DNA of 12,062 bases from Cytophagaceae bacterium (GCA_027485075.1 JAIXRT010000194.1:1-12062), one strand, 5' to 3'. Positions 1 to 7,502 are shown, counted from the first letter of the stretch. The notes: generated from the sequence alone by a model not told the origin. Program-made: numbers and translations.

Positions 1-20
1 AGGAGAGCGGTTTTTTTTTG
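1..20 (+). terminator. Possible 3' half of a rho-independent terminator
   Basis: A G-rich arm (AGGAGAGCGG) is followed by nine consecutive T. This is the form of the descending stem and U-tract of an intrinsic terminator for a plus-strand gene to the left. The ascending arm would lie outside the window, so the hairpin cannot be confirmed. The T-run could also be a simple homopolymer. Confidence 0.35.
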
Positions 21-27
21 GCTAAAA

Positions 28-90
28 AGTAGTCAGTGGCCAGTAATCAGTGGCTAGTAGTCAGTCAACAGTCGCTAGTCGTCAGTCCGG
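28..90 (-). repeat. Degenerate 7-base repeat array, left arm (nine units)
   Basis: Nine back-to-back 7-mers each begin with AGT on the plus strand (at 28, 35, 42, 49, 56, 63, 70, 77 and 84), with no slip in phase. On the minus strand they read ACTnnnn. The other four positions vary, with units such as ACTGACG, ACTAGCG and ACTGTTG. The array is the inverted counterpart of the one at 165-214, and the two could pair as a long imperfect hairpin with about 75 bases between them. No coding potential is evident. Biological role unknown. Confidence 0.85.
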
Positions 91-164
91 ATGAATGTGA
101 AAGTAGCAGAACTCTTACTTCTTACTTCTCACCTCATATCTCTCCTCCGGACTCATTCCCTTCG

Positions 165-214
165 GACTAGCGACTAGGGACTAGCGACTGACGACTACTA
201 GCGACTTGCCACTC
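165..214 (+). repeat. Degenerate 7-base repeat array, right arm
   Basis: ACT recurs at 166, 173, 180, 187 and 194. After a 3-base slip (ACTACT) it recurs at 197, 204 and 211. The commonest unit is ACTAGCG. This array is inverted relative to 28-90; the string ACTGACGACTAGC and the pattern CTACTAGCSACT are shared in some form by both arms. It ends about eight bases before the putative rmuC -7 box, so it occupies the place where a -33 element would be expected. Confidence 0.85.
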
Positions 215-221
215 TTTTCCC

Positions 222-229
222 TATATTTG
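222..229 (+). promoter_or_regulatory. Bacteroidota -7 promoter element of rmuC
   Basis: TATATTTG matches the Bacteroidota -7 consensus TAnnTTTG exactly. Only four bases separate it from the rmuC ATG at 234. Transcription would therefore begin at or next to the start codon and give a leaderless or nearly leaderless mRNA. No TTG lies at the usual spacing of about 19 bases upstream, where the repeat array sits, so the promoter call rests on the -7 box alone. Confidence 0.5.
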
Positions 230-233
230 CGAC

Positions 234-1496
234 ATGACAATTCTCTATATCCTCATCGCCTGTATCGCCGGAGCAGGAACCACCTACCTCCTACTTCAAG
301 GTAAAATAACGCTATTAACGAGTCAATTGGCGCAATTAAGCAGCATACAAACCAAAGCAGACACACTTGAGCAAGAGAATAAATCGATGTTTGGGAAATT
401 ATCCCAACTCGAAGGCCAAAACGAGACACTCAAAGCAACCATCGACAACCAAAAAGCCGACGAAGATAAACTGCGGAAAATGTTGACAGATATTAGTAAT
501 GAATCGGTGCTCCGACAAGGCCGTATGCTCAGCGACCAACAACAAGTTAAGTTGAACGACGTTTTGAACCCATTAAAAGAGAAATTACAAGCATTTGAAA
601 CGAAAGTAAATGAAGGTCAAAAAAACTCTTTACATCAAAACACGGTGCTTTTGGAGCAAATAAAGAATTTAACCAACCTAAATCAAACCGTAACTCAAAA
701 AACAGAAGACCTGACCAACGCCCTCAAAGGCTCCAATAAATCCCAAGGAAATTGGGGTGAAATGATTTTGGAGAAAGTATTAGAAAGCTCTGGTTTAAAG
801 AATGGGGTGGAATATCAAACCCAATTCGTCACAAAAAATCAAATCAATGAAACCATCAAGCCAGATGCAGTTATCTTTTTACCAGATAACAAGAACCTTA
901 TCATCGACAGTAAAGTTTCATTAGTTGCTTACGAGCGATATACGAGTGCGGAAGAAGGAACAATGGAAAAGGATTTGGCCCTAAAGGCACATATAGAATC
1001 CTTAAAAACACATATTAAAGAGCTCTCTTCGAAAGATTACCACACCGCATTAGATTTAACAAGCCCAGATTTTACGCTACTTTTTATCCCTATTGAATCA
1101 GGATTCGTGGCTACAATCAGCCAAGACACCAGCTTGTTTAATTATGCCTGGGACCGTAAAATTGTATTGGTCTCCCCTTCTACCCTTTTAGCAACATTAA
1201 GAACAATCGCATCCGTTTGGAAGACTGAATATCAAACTAGAAATGCCATCGAAATTGCGCGTCAAGCGGGTGATTTATATGACAAATTTGTTGGATTCAC
1301 GAAAGACATGGAAGATGTAGGAAAGCACATCAAAAAAGCAGAAGATGCGCATCATGATGCCCTAAACAAATTAAGCACCGGCAAAGGAAACCTAGTCAAT
1401 AGAGCTCAAAACCTACATAAACTAGGGATCAAATCCACTAAGAAACTAAATCAAGGTTTGGTGCAAGACGAAGAGCCAGAGGTTGAGGAAGAGTAA
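234..1496 (+). CDS. rmuC: RmuC family DNA recombination protein
   Basis: The 420-residue product is an RmuC homologue, a family linked to limiting recombination at inverted repeats, with a predicted nuclease-like fold. Residues 2-21 form one membrane segment. A long polar, Q/K/E-rich coiled coil follows to about residue 165. The RmuC domain starts at GNWGE (172-176). It continues through the conserved segments PDAVIFLPD, LIIDSKVSL (about 223-231) and LLFIPIE (about 282-288), and the protein ends in an acidic tail (DEEPEVEEE). Length and domain order are normal for the family. The ATG at 234 is supported by the membrane segment directly after it and by TATATTTG four bases upstream. The gene stands alone on its strand and ends five bases from the end of a convergent gene, so no intrinsic terminator fits between them. 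The family assignment is secure. Its biochemical activity is not well established. Confidence 0.93.
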   Translation: MTILYILIACIAGAGTTYLLLQGKITLLTSQLAQLSSIQTKADTLEQENKSMFGKLSQLEGQNETLKATIDNQKADEDKLRKMLTDISNESVLRQGRMLSDQQQVKLNDVLNPLKEKLQAFETKVNEGQKNSLHQNTVLLEQIKNLTNLNQTVTQKTEDLTNALKGSNKSQGNWGEMILEKVLESSGLKNGVEYQTQFVTKNQINETIKPDAVIFLPDNKNLIIDSKVSLVAYERYTSAEEGTMEKDLALKAHIESLKTHIKELSSKDYHTALDLTSPDFTLLFIPIESGFVATISQDTSLFNYAWDRKIVLVSPSTLLATLRTIASVWKTEYQTRNAIEIARQAGDLYDKFVGFTKDMEDVGKHIKKAEDAHHDALNKLSTGKGNLVNRAQNLHKLGIKSTKKLNQGLVQDEEPEVEEE

Positions 1497-1501
1497 AAAT
1501 A

Positions 1502-2032
1502 TTAACATCCACCTTTAGCCACCCGCTTGTATACCACCTTATTGTCTTTTTCGAGGTAGTCACCATTAACAATTGGATAGGCATACTTCGGCGCCTTTGA
1601 TACAAAATGACTTCTGATGATAACTTTGTCATTCACTTTGAGACTTTTCAAATTTGCCAATTCCGCTTTAGAGACTTGACCCATAGACAAAATATATTCT
1701 TCACTTTCAATCTTAACCATTACGCCAAAGCCTAATTTTGAGCCTTCTGGAAGTGATAGAGAGGTCACAATGCCCTGCATATTCGAGTTACTCCGAACAA
1801 ATTTTCTGATTTTAGCAGCCCCAGCTTGTACTTTTTTCCCCGCAGGAGATGCTTCCCAATTTTTGAAATGAATGCCATCTGGGCTCGCTTCCCACTTCTT
1901 TAATGCAGCTTTATTCTCAGCAGCTGTTAATGTTTTTGGAGTGGATTTAGCTGTTGTTTCACTTATCAATTCATAAGAATTGAATAACAATACGATTGCT
2001 AGAACAAGTAATAACACAACATTAGCTTTCAT
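1502..2032 (-). CDS. Unrecognised membrane-anchored or secreted protein with tandem WEASP repeat
   Basis: I do not recognise this 176-residue protein. Residues 4-17 are strongly hydrophobic (VVLLLVLAIVLLF) behind a single Lys, which fits an N-terminal anchor or uncleaved signal; there is no lipobox. Residues 26-45 are a polar A/T/K linker. Two copies of a 12-residue unit follow, WEASPDGIHF at 47 and WEASPAGKKV at 59, with W47 and W59 twelve residues apart. The DNA of the two copies differs at synonymous sites, so the duplication is not recent. From about residue 70 the protein looks beta-rich (MQGIVTSLSLPEG, LKVNDKVIIRS), possibly an OB-like fold; that is inference. It ends in KGGC. The ATG at 2032 is the natural start for the hydrophobic segment. 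The 7-base repeat array lies 30 bases upstream, between this gene and the PhnA gene. Confidence 0.75.
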   Translation of the reverse strand: MKANVVLLLVLAIVLLFNSYELISETTAKSTPKTLTAAENKAALKKWEASPDGIHFKNWEASPAGKKVQAGAAKIRKFVRSNSNMQGIVTSLSLPEGSKLGFGVMVKIESEEYILSMGQVSKAELANLKSLKVNDKVIIRSHFVSKAPKYAYPIVNGDYLEKDNKVVYKRVAKGGC

Positions 2033-2061
2033 ATATTAGAATTTAAGGTTTACCAACCACC

Positions 2062-2096
2062 GACTAATGACTTGCGACTGTTGACTAGTGACTAAC
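2062..2096 (+). repeat. Degenerate 7-base repeat array, third copy
   Basis: Five in-phase 7-mers, each beginning GACT: GACTAAT, GACTTGC, GACTGTT, GACTAGT and GACTAAC. They share the invariant ACT and several whole units with the arrays at 28-90 and 165-214 (GACTTGC is also at 203; ACTGTTG is also in the left arm). Orientation is the same as the 165-214 array. The array directly abuts the stop codon of the PhnA gene (2097) and lies upstream of the 2032-1502 gene. Confidence 0.8.
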
Positions 2097-2324
2097 TTAT
2101 GCTTTCTTCAAAAATTCCGTTCTCAAAACCATCACAGACTTCTCCACTTTACCTTCCACTTCATCCGCAACATCCGTCAATCGAATATGCTTAACCATGG
2201 TCCCCCGTTTAATAACACTTGAAGATCCACGCACTTTCAAATCTTTAATCACTGTAACAGAGTCTCCATCCTTCAACACCGCACCATTACTATCGCGAAC
2301 TACCAATTCTTCATTATCATCCAT
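2097..2324 (-). CDS. PhnA (YjdM) C-terminal domain protein
   Basis: The 75-residue protein consists almost entirely of the PhnA C-terminal SH3-like domain. Its hallmarks are VVRDSNGAVLKDGDSV, VIKDLKVRGSSSVIKRG, IRLTDVADEVEG and the ending LRTEFLKKA. E. coli YjdM has an additional N-terminal zinc ribbon that is missing here; the short form is common in Bacteroidota. The frame is open up to a TTG at 2333 (MNSM-), but the ATG at 2324 is preferred because it lies directly before the domain. The start is 24 bases after the ygiQ stop, so the two may be cotranscribed. The old alkylphosphonate-uptake name is misleading: nothing here points to phosphonate use, and the cellular role of this domain is not known. 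Confidence 0.88.
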   Translation of the reverse strand: MDDNEELVVRDSNGAVLKDGDSVTVIKDLKVRGSSSVIKRGTMVKHIRLTDVADEVEGKVEKSVMVLRTEFLKKA

Positions 2325-2348
2325 GCTATTCAATATTTATGAAACTAC

Positions 2349-4208
2349 TTACTTCTTCCAACCCGTTTTATTATTTCTAAACCCTAACAAGCGCTGAGCC
2401 AAATCTGGCCGCTTTAGATAAGTCAATCTGTTTCTAATCCAATCCTTATACTCCGCCTTGTACCAAAAGAAATATTTATTCTGATTCTGCTTTTCCTCAC
2501 GCGTTTTTGCCGTTTTAATTGGCTGCAACGTATACGGATGTACTCCCGAATAATAGATAACTTCCGCCACCGTCATTGGAGTAGGCGTAAAGTCTTGAAC
2601 TTGCTCCAACTGAAACCCTAAATCCTTTGTTTCCGCAGCCAAGTTCGCCATATCCTCTTCCTCACATCCCGGATGTGAAGAGATAAAATAGGGAATCAAA
2701 GGCTGTTTTAAACCAAATTTGGCAGAAATTTCATCATACTTCTTCTTGAACGCATGAAAATACTTAAAAGATGGCTTACGCATCACACGTAATGTAGCAT
2801 CTGAAGTATGTTCCGGGGCAACCTTCAATCGACCAGATACATGGCGCGTAATCAATTGCTCCATATACTCATCGTGATTGCCATCCTGATTGTTCTTATT
2901 GAAGTCATCCACCAATAAATCATAGCGAACACCCGATCCCACAAACGCCTTCTTAATTCTTGGGTGCGCATCCACCTTGCGGTAAATCTCCGTCAAAGGC
3001 GTATGGTTAGTATCTAAATTATTACAAATAACTGGGTGAATACATGATGGACTCACACATTTGGCACATATCGACTCATCCTTCCCTTTCATACGATACA
3101 TGTTCGCAGAGGGTCCACCTAAATCTGAAATGTAACCTTTGAATTCTGGATGCTTCGTAATTTCATCCACCTCCTTCATAATCGACTTCTCACTCCGAGA
3201 AGCAATAAATTTCCCTTGATGCGCTGAAATCGTGCAAAAACTACAACCCCCGAAACAGCCTCGGTGCATATTCACCGAAAACTTAATCATCTCATAAGCC
3301 GGGATTGGGCCACGTTTCTTATATTTTGGATGTGGCAAACGTGTATATGGTAAATCAAATGACTTATCCATCTCCACTTCTTCCATCGTCTTGAACGGCG
3401 GATTAATGACTAGAAGATCAGCGCCAACCGCCTGTGTAATCCGATTCGCTTGCCATTTATTGGACTCAACTTCGACAATCTTGAAGTTGGACGCATACTT
3501 AATCTTATCTTCCAAACAAACCTCATGACTCGCCAACTCCACCGTTTCCCAGTCACCCACCACCGGTAAAGCTTCCGATTGCTTTTGAATAAATGCCACC
3601 TGATTAATATCGGTTAATTCCGACAATTGCTTACCAGATTTTACACCACGGATGATTTCACGCAAGGGTTGTTCTCCCATGCCATATACCAACATATCCG
3701 CTTTGGAATCCACTAAAATCGATGGAAATAATTTATCAGCCCAATAATCATAATGTGTTACACGACGCAATGAAGCTTCGATACCACCAATCAACACAGG
3801 AACATCTGGGTAAATCTCCTTTAAAATATTGGAATAAACCGTAGTTGCATAATCAGGACGAAAACCTGCTTCACCACCTGGGGTATAGGAATCATTTGAA
3901 CGCAGGCGCTTATTTGCCGTATAATGATTCACCATGGAATCCATACAGCCTGCAGTTACACCAAAAAAGTATTTGGGTTTACCTAACTTCTTAAAATCAC
4001 GCAAGTCGTCTTGCCAATTTGGCTGCGCCACAATCCCCACCTTCAAACCTTCACTTTCCATGATACGACCAATCACCGCCGTACCGAAGGCCGGATGGTC
4101 CACATAAGCATCACCTGAAATCAGAATGACATCGAGTTCATCCCAGCCACGTTTTTCAACTTCCTTTTTTGTCAACGGAAGCCAGTCGGTAATAGGTCTT
4201 TCTTGCAT
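2349..4208 (-). CDS. ygiQ: YgiQ family radical SAM protein
   Basis: The 619-residue protein is a YgiQ-type radical SAM enzyme of unknown substrate. The N-terminal part (MQERPITDWLPLTKKEV, then DVILISGDAYVDHP) is the characteristic YgiQ N-terminal domain. The radical SAM cluster motif is C318-x3-C322-x2-C325 (CFGGCSFC). After it come SDLGGPSANMYRMKGKD and a second cysteine group, C381-x2-C384-x4-C389-x5-C395. Conserved downstream blocks are GSGVRYDLL, LKVAPEHTSD and PYFISSHPGC. The C-terminus is shorter than that of E. coli YgiQ (about 740 residues), which is normal for the group. The ATG at 4208 has TAATTTTG four bases upstream. The peptidase gene ends 32 bases upstream and a PhnA gene follows on the same strand. 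Family assignment is very secure; the reaction is unknown. Confidence 0.95.
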   Translation of the reverse strand: MQERPITDWLPLTKKEVEKRGWDELDVILISGDAYVDHPAFGTAVIGRIMESEGLKVGIVAQPNWQDDLRDFKKLGKPKYFFGVTAGCMDSMVNHYTANKRLRSNDSYTPGGEAGFRPDYATTVYSNILKEIYPDVPVLIGGIEASLRRVTHYDYWADKLFPSILVDSKADMLVYGMGEQPLREIIRGVKSGKQLSELTDINQVAFIQKQSEALPVVGDWETVELASHEVCLEDKIKYASNFKIVEVESNKWQANRITQAVGADLLVINPPFKTMEEVEMDKSFDLPYTRLPHPKYKKRGPIPAYEMIKFSVNMHRGCFGGCSFCTISAHQGKFIASRSEKSIMKEVDEITKHPEFKGYISDLGGPSANMYRMKGKDESICAKCVSPSCIHPVICNNLDTNHTPLTEIYRKVDAHPRIKKAFVGSGVRYDLLVDDFNKNNQDGNHDEYMEQLITRHVSGRLKVAPEHTSDATLRVMRKPSFKYFHAFKKKYDEISAKFGLKQPLIPYFISSHPGCEEEDMANLAAETKDLGFQLEQVQDFTPTPMTVAEVIYYSGVHPYTLQPIKTAKTREEKQNQNKYFFWYKAEYKDWIRNRLTYLKRPDLAQRLLGFRNNKTGWKK

Positions 4209-4212
4209 GCGG

Positions 4213-4220
4213 CAAAATTA
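4213..4220 (-). promoter_or_regulatory. Bacteroidota -7 promoter element of ygiQ
   Basis: Read on the minus strand this is TAATTTTG, an exact TAnnTTTG match, with four bases (CCGC) before the ygiQ ATG at 4208. The geometry is the same as at rmuC and predicts a leaderless transcript. It lies in the 32-base gap after the peptidase stop, so ygiQ may have its own promoter as well as any read-through. No TTG is seen at the usual -33 spacing. Confidence 0.5.
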
Positions 4221-4240
4221 AGCTAAAATCACCTTGAAAC

Positions 4241-6361
4241 CTACTTTAACAACTTGGCTTTGAAATAATCAGCAGTCGCTTGAAAGACCTTCAAAGCATT
4301 CGAAAACTTCATCCAATGATGCGTATCATCTACAATAACCATCGTCTCCATCGGTACCTTTTTCTTCTGTAATCGATTAATCAAATCAATGCTTTGGCTA
4401 AATGGCACATTGCGATCATCATCCGCATGGATAAATAACACAGGAGACTTCCATGTATCTACTGAAGATATCGGTGAAGAACGAAAGGATAAACTCGTAG
4501 CCCAATCAGCATCTGGTGCTTTATGTGGACCAGACAAAGATTCTAAGGGAATCTCTCGCTGGTGCGCCCAGTCATGAACCCCATGAATATCAACACCTGC
4601 TGCAAATAATTTTGAATCTCGAGCCAATCCCAATGCAGTTAAATAGCCTCCATAAGATCCTCCGTATATACCTATCTTTTTACTATCCACAAAGGATTGT
4701 TGGGCCAGCCACTCCCCTGCCGCTTTGATATCCAAATATTCAGATGCACCCCATTGACCTGCTGATTTGGGATTATGAAAGTCATACCCATAGCCGATCC
4801 CCAATCGATAATTGACCGATAAAACGACAAATCCCAAATTTGCTAAATATTGATTTAAGGCATAAGCATTCGCATAATAATCGGAATAATGCCAACCCAA
4901 CAACATTTGACGAGGAGGTCCTCCATGTACAAAAATAATTGCTGGCTTTTTCTGCGTACCATTGGAAGAATCAAACACTTGACCATGAATAGTTAATCCA
5001 TCCAAAGATTTAAAAATAACTTGCTTAGGTTGAACCAATAATTTCTCCGGAAATTCTGCTGGAATCAAATTGGATGTTAACGAACGAGTCGCACCTGCAG
5101 ATGCCAACATAACTTGTGGTGCCATTTGTGCTCCCGCTCCAATGTAGACGTAACCGCCTACAACAGAAATTGGTGACCATTCAATCCCAATTCCGGGAGT
5201 CATAACCTTCATGTCCGCTTTATCAACAGATACCTGACAAATATGCCGACGGTCCTTATCGGTGATGTCGGCACCAGTATTGGCATCAAAAAATACCAAA
5301 TTACCATCCGCACTAATGCGCAGGTGTTCAACCATAAAATCACCTGGACTTAATAACAACGTGGGCCCACCTGCGGGAGCTATTGAATAGGCATGCGGCC
5401 AGCCGTCGTGGTAGGAAGTAAACACCAAACGATCCATCCGTGGCCAGAATAAATTGGTACCTCCTTGCGTAGTAGGTAAAGAACCACGATAGGTATTAGG
5501 CGCTTCCCATACAAGGGACGACTTCTCACCTTCCGTCAAACTTACTTTCCGAATAGACCATGGAATACGCTTCCTTTGCGTCAATGAGTCGGTAGATCCA
5601 CCAGAAGCAGGGGTACGAATAAATACGATTTGAGTTCCATCAGGTGACCAACGCGGACTAAAGTCTTTCGCAAAAGCAGGATCAAGCCAATTTACCTGCG
5701 ACTTCCCTAATTCAAAATAACCGATGAAGGAATGATCGTCTCGGTTCGCAACAAAAGCCAATTTATTTCCCTTAGGGGACCAAGCCAACGAATGCACAGA
5801 ACCGCGTGTTTTAAACAAACGTACGGGAGCTTCTAAAAAGTCCTCGTTTTCATTCGTATCTAATTTGCAAACCCATGGTTGGCCTTCTTTAATATAGGAA
5901 ACCACCTTGTTATCAGGTGAAATGACAGGAAAATCTCCCTCTGAAATAATACGTATGGGGCCTCCTACAAAGGCAATTTGCATGACACGTACCGTTTGTG
6001 GCTCTGCATTTCCAGAAGGATTAACGGCTTTTTCATCATCAAAATTAGCTCCATGATCTCCTCCACGAACAAACAATACCCACTTGCCATCATCTGAAAT
6101 GGAAATTGAAGTTATTTCTTGACCATCGTCTTCCTTGAAATTTGTCAATTTACGCGCGACAAAATTCGGTGCTTCTGCCACATAAACATTACGAACACCC
6201 TTTTCATCGATCGACCAGGCAATTTTATCGCCTTGTTTTGACCGAACTAACTCCGTGGGAAAAGCATATGATTTAATAGCCTCAAATGTAAAATTTTGAC
6301 CCATAACACCCATTTGGATACAAGTGAATAGCATGAAGAAAACCAGGAAACGTAAATTCAT
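4241..6361 (-). CDS. Secreted S9 family (prolyl oligopeptidase) serine peptidase
   Basis: The product has 706 residues from the ATG at 6361. It opens with a signal peptide (MNLRFLVFFMLFTCIQMG, likely cleaved after GVMGQ), so it should act in the periplasm or outside the cell. The frame stays open to an ATG at 6406, but that adds 15 residues ahead of the signal peptide and is rejected. Residues up to about 430 form a TolB/WD40-like propeller with repeated SPDG-type blades (AWSPKGNKLAFVANRD, RWSPDGTQIVFI, SADGNLVFFDA). The C-terminal alpha/beta hydrolase has an oxyanion-loop HGGPP, the nucleophile in GGSYGG (Ser569), an acid in HADDDRNVP (probably Asp649) and a histidine in DDTHHW (probably His681). 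All catalytic elements are present, so an active aminopeptidase or oligopeptidase of the S9 type is expected. The exact substrate cannot be read from sequence. The gene diverges from the glycosyltransferase gene. Confidence 0.93.
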   Translation of the reverse strand: MNLRFLVFFMLFTCIQMGVMGQNFTFEAIKSYAFPTELVRSKQGDKIAWSIDEKGVRNVYVAEAPNFVARKLTNFKEDDGQEITSISISDDGKWVLFVRGGDHGANFDDEKAVNPSGNAEPQTVRVMQIAFVGGPIRIISEGDFPVISPDNKVVSYIKEGQPWVCKLDTNENEDFLEAPVRLFKTRGSVHSLAWSPKGNKLAFVANRDDHSFIGYFELGKSQVNWLDPAFAKDFSPRWSPDGTQIVFIRTPASGGSTDSLTQRKRIPWSIRKVSLTEGEKSSLVWEAPNTYRGSLPTTQGGTNLFWPRMDRLVFTSYHDGWPHAYSIAPAGGPTLLLSPGDFMVEHLRISADGNLVFFDANTGADITDKDRRHICQVSVDKADMKVMTPGIGIEWSPISVVGGYVYIGAGAQMAPQVMLASAGATRSLTSNLIPAEFPEKLLVQPKQVIFKSLDGLTIHGQVFDSSNGTQKKPAIIFVHGGPPRQMLLGWHYSDYYANAYALNQYLANLGFVVLSVNYRLGIGYGYDFHNPKSAGQWGASEYLDIKAAGEWLAQQSFVDSKKIGIYGGSYGGYLTALGLARDSKLFAAGVDIHGVHDWAHQREIPLESLSGPHKAPDADWATSLSFRSSPISSVDTWKSPVLFIHADDDRNVPFSQSIDLINRLQKKKVPMETMVIVDDTHHWMKFSNALKVFQATADYFKAKLLK

Positions 6362-6381
6362 TTTGATATATTTTAGAATAG

Positions 6382-6389
6382 GAAATATA
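6382..6389 (-). promoter_or_regulatory. Possible -7 element of the S9 peptidase gene
   Basis: On the minus strand this reads TATATTTC, one mismatch from TAnnTTTG, 20 bases before the ATG at 6361. That would give a short leader. The site lies in the divergent region shared with the glycosyltransferase promoter. Evidence is weak because AT-rich intergenic DNA produces near-matches easily. Confidence 0.3.
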
Positions 6390-6453
6390 GAGAAATCCCA
6401 AGACAATGGAAAAGAAATACACAGCGAGAGGTCTAATTAAAATAAAATCAAAC

Positions 6454-6461
6454 TAATTTTG
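6454..6461 (+). promoter_or_regulatory. Bacteroidota -7 promoter element of the glycosyltransferase gene
   Basis: TAATTTTG is an exact TAnnTTTG match ending six bases before the ATG at 6468. The transcript would start at or just before that ATG. The box overlaps the TTG at 6459 that could otherwise be taken as the start codon, which argues for the ATG. No TTG is found at the canonical -33 spacing. This promoter may also feed the ebo genes downstream. Confidence 0.5.
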
Positions 6462-6467
6462 GGTCGC

Positions 6468-7472
6468 ATGGATGTATCAATTGTATTTGTCAACTACCAA
6501 ACAGAAGCACTCTTACAAGATTGCTTGCGTAGCATTTACGAGCATACGGAAAATCTAAAATTTGAATGCATTGTTGTTGACAATCATTTTATTCCAACTG
6601 CCAATCAACAAATTTTAAGTGAATTCCCTCAAACTAAGTGGGTTGACGCAGGACGGAATACAGGTTTTTCCACTGCAAATAACATTGGTTTACGTGAAGC
6701 TTCAGGAGAATTTATCCTTTTTCTAAATGCCGACACCCTTGTATTTGACAACAGTATCGGAAATGCTTGGAAACATTTGATGGCGGACCAAACTCTTGTA
6801 GCTATTGGTGGAATTCAGTTAGATATTAACAAAAATCCATTACCCTATTATCGAACGTTAAATGATGTTCGTAGAGATTTTTACATCGTTCCCAACAAAC
6901 CAGTTTTCCATCAAGTGATCAATGCATTATTACCGAATCAAAAATTTTCTCGTTCAGAGGAAACAAACAATTTGGTGGGAGCTTTTCTCATGGCTTCAAA
7001 GGAAAATCTGCTCAAACTAAACGGATGGGATGAGGATTTTTTCATGTACGCAGAAGACGCTGAACTGAGTTTCCGCTTAAGTAAGTTGGGTAAATTAGCT
7101 TATTTCGAAGACGTACACTTTATTCATTTAATCAAGGAAAATGAATTTCGTCGCACGGAATACTCCTGGGTCAATCGATTTTCAGTCCAAATTCAAGTAT
7201 CTAATTTGCTTTGGATAAGAAAAAGCTACGGGGTAATTGCCTTTCTTCTAATTTATCTTAACTATTCAGTTATTGCTCCTATTTTCTGGATTTGGAAAGT
7301 TGGCCTTAATCTATCAACAGGAAAATCGTGGAACCACGATACAAAAAACCAGCGTATTTTTGGACGTAAACTAGCTGTGCTATATCATTACTTTTTCCCT
7401 ATTCTCTTTCGCTTAAAAGGACCTTACCAAATAAAACCAGAGGAGAATATTGATCAAGTCATCAAATCATAA
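6468..7472 (+). CDS. Family 2 glycosyltransferase (rhamnosyltransferase-like)
   Basis: The 334-residue protein is a GT-A fold glycosyltransferase of the GT2/WbbL type, which transfers a nucleotide-activated sugar onto a cell-surface glycan or lipid carrier. The nucleotide-binding start is MDVSIVFVNYQTE, followed by CIVVDNH (about 34-40), RNTGFSTANNIGL (63-75) and LNADT with the metal-binding Asp89. The acceptor-side motif FFMYAEDAELSFRL contains the catalytic ED. A hydrophobic stretch at about 254-280 suggests membrane association. Sugar and acceptor cannot be determined. The frame is open to a TTG at 6459, but the ATG at 6468 matches the family N-terminus and sits just behind TAATTTTG. The gene precedes eboA by 48 bases in the same direction and has no clear terminator after it, so read-through into the ebo operon is plausible. 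A glycosyltransferase is not part of the standard ebo set. Confidence 0.9.
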   Translation: MDVSIVFVNYQTEALLQDCLRSIYEHTENLKFECIVVDNHFIPTANQQILSEFPQTKWVDAGRNTGFSTANNIGLREASGEFILFLNADTLVFDNSIGNAWKHLMADQTLVAIGGIQLDINKNPLPYYRTLNDVRRDFYIVPNKPVFHQVINALLPNQKFSRSEETNNLVGAFLMASKENLLKLNGWDEDFFMYAEDAELSFRLSKLGKLAYFEDVHFIHLIKENEFRRTEYSWVNRFSVQIQVSNLLWIRKSYGVIAFLLIYLNYSVIAPIFWIWKVGLNLSTGKSWNHDTKNQRIFGRKLAVLYHYFFPILFRLKGPYQIKPEENIDQVIKS

Positions 7473-7502
7473 AAATCCTCATTTTTTTTAGTATTTTCGT
7501 TG

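Noticed and set aside
28..214. CRISPR-like repeat array
   Set aside because: The units are 7 bases with no unique spacers, and there are no cas genes.
28..217. Insertion sequence or MITE bounded by inverted repeats
   Set aside because: The arms are imperfect and built of short units, and no target-site duplication or transposase is visible. A mobile origin cannot be excluded but is not supported.
2097..2333. Phosphonate degradation function for the PhnA-domain protein
   Set aside because: The name is historical; no phn genes are nearby and the zinc ribbon is absent.
6362..6406. Start of the S9 peptidase at 6406
   Set aside because: It would place 15 extra residues ahead of a clear signal peptide beginning at the ATG at 6361.
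6459..6467. TTG start of the glycosyltransferase at 6459
   Set aside because: The TTG is the end of a TAnnTTTG promoter box, and the family N-terminus begins at the ATG at 6468.
7480..7490. Intrinsic terminator after the glycosyltransferase gene
   Set aside because: There is a T-run but no GC-rich stem before it.
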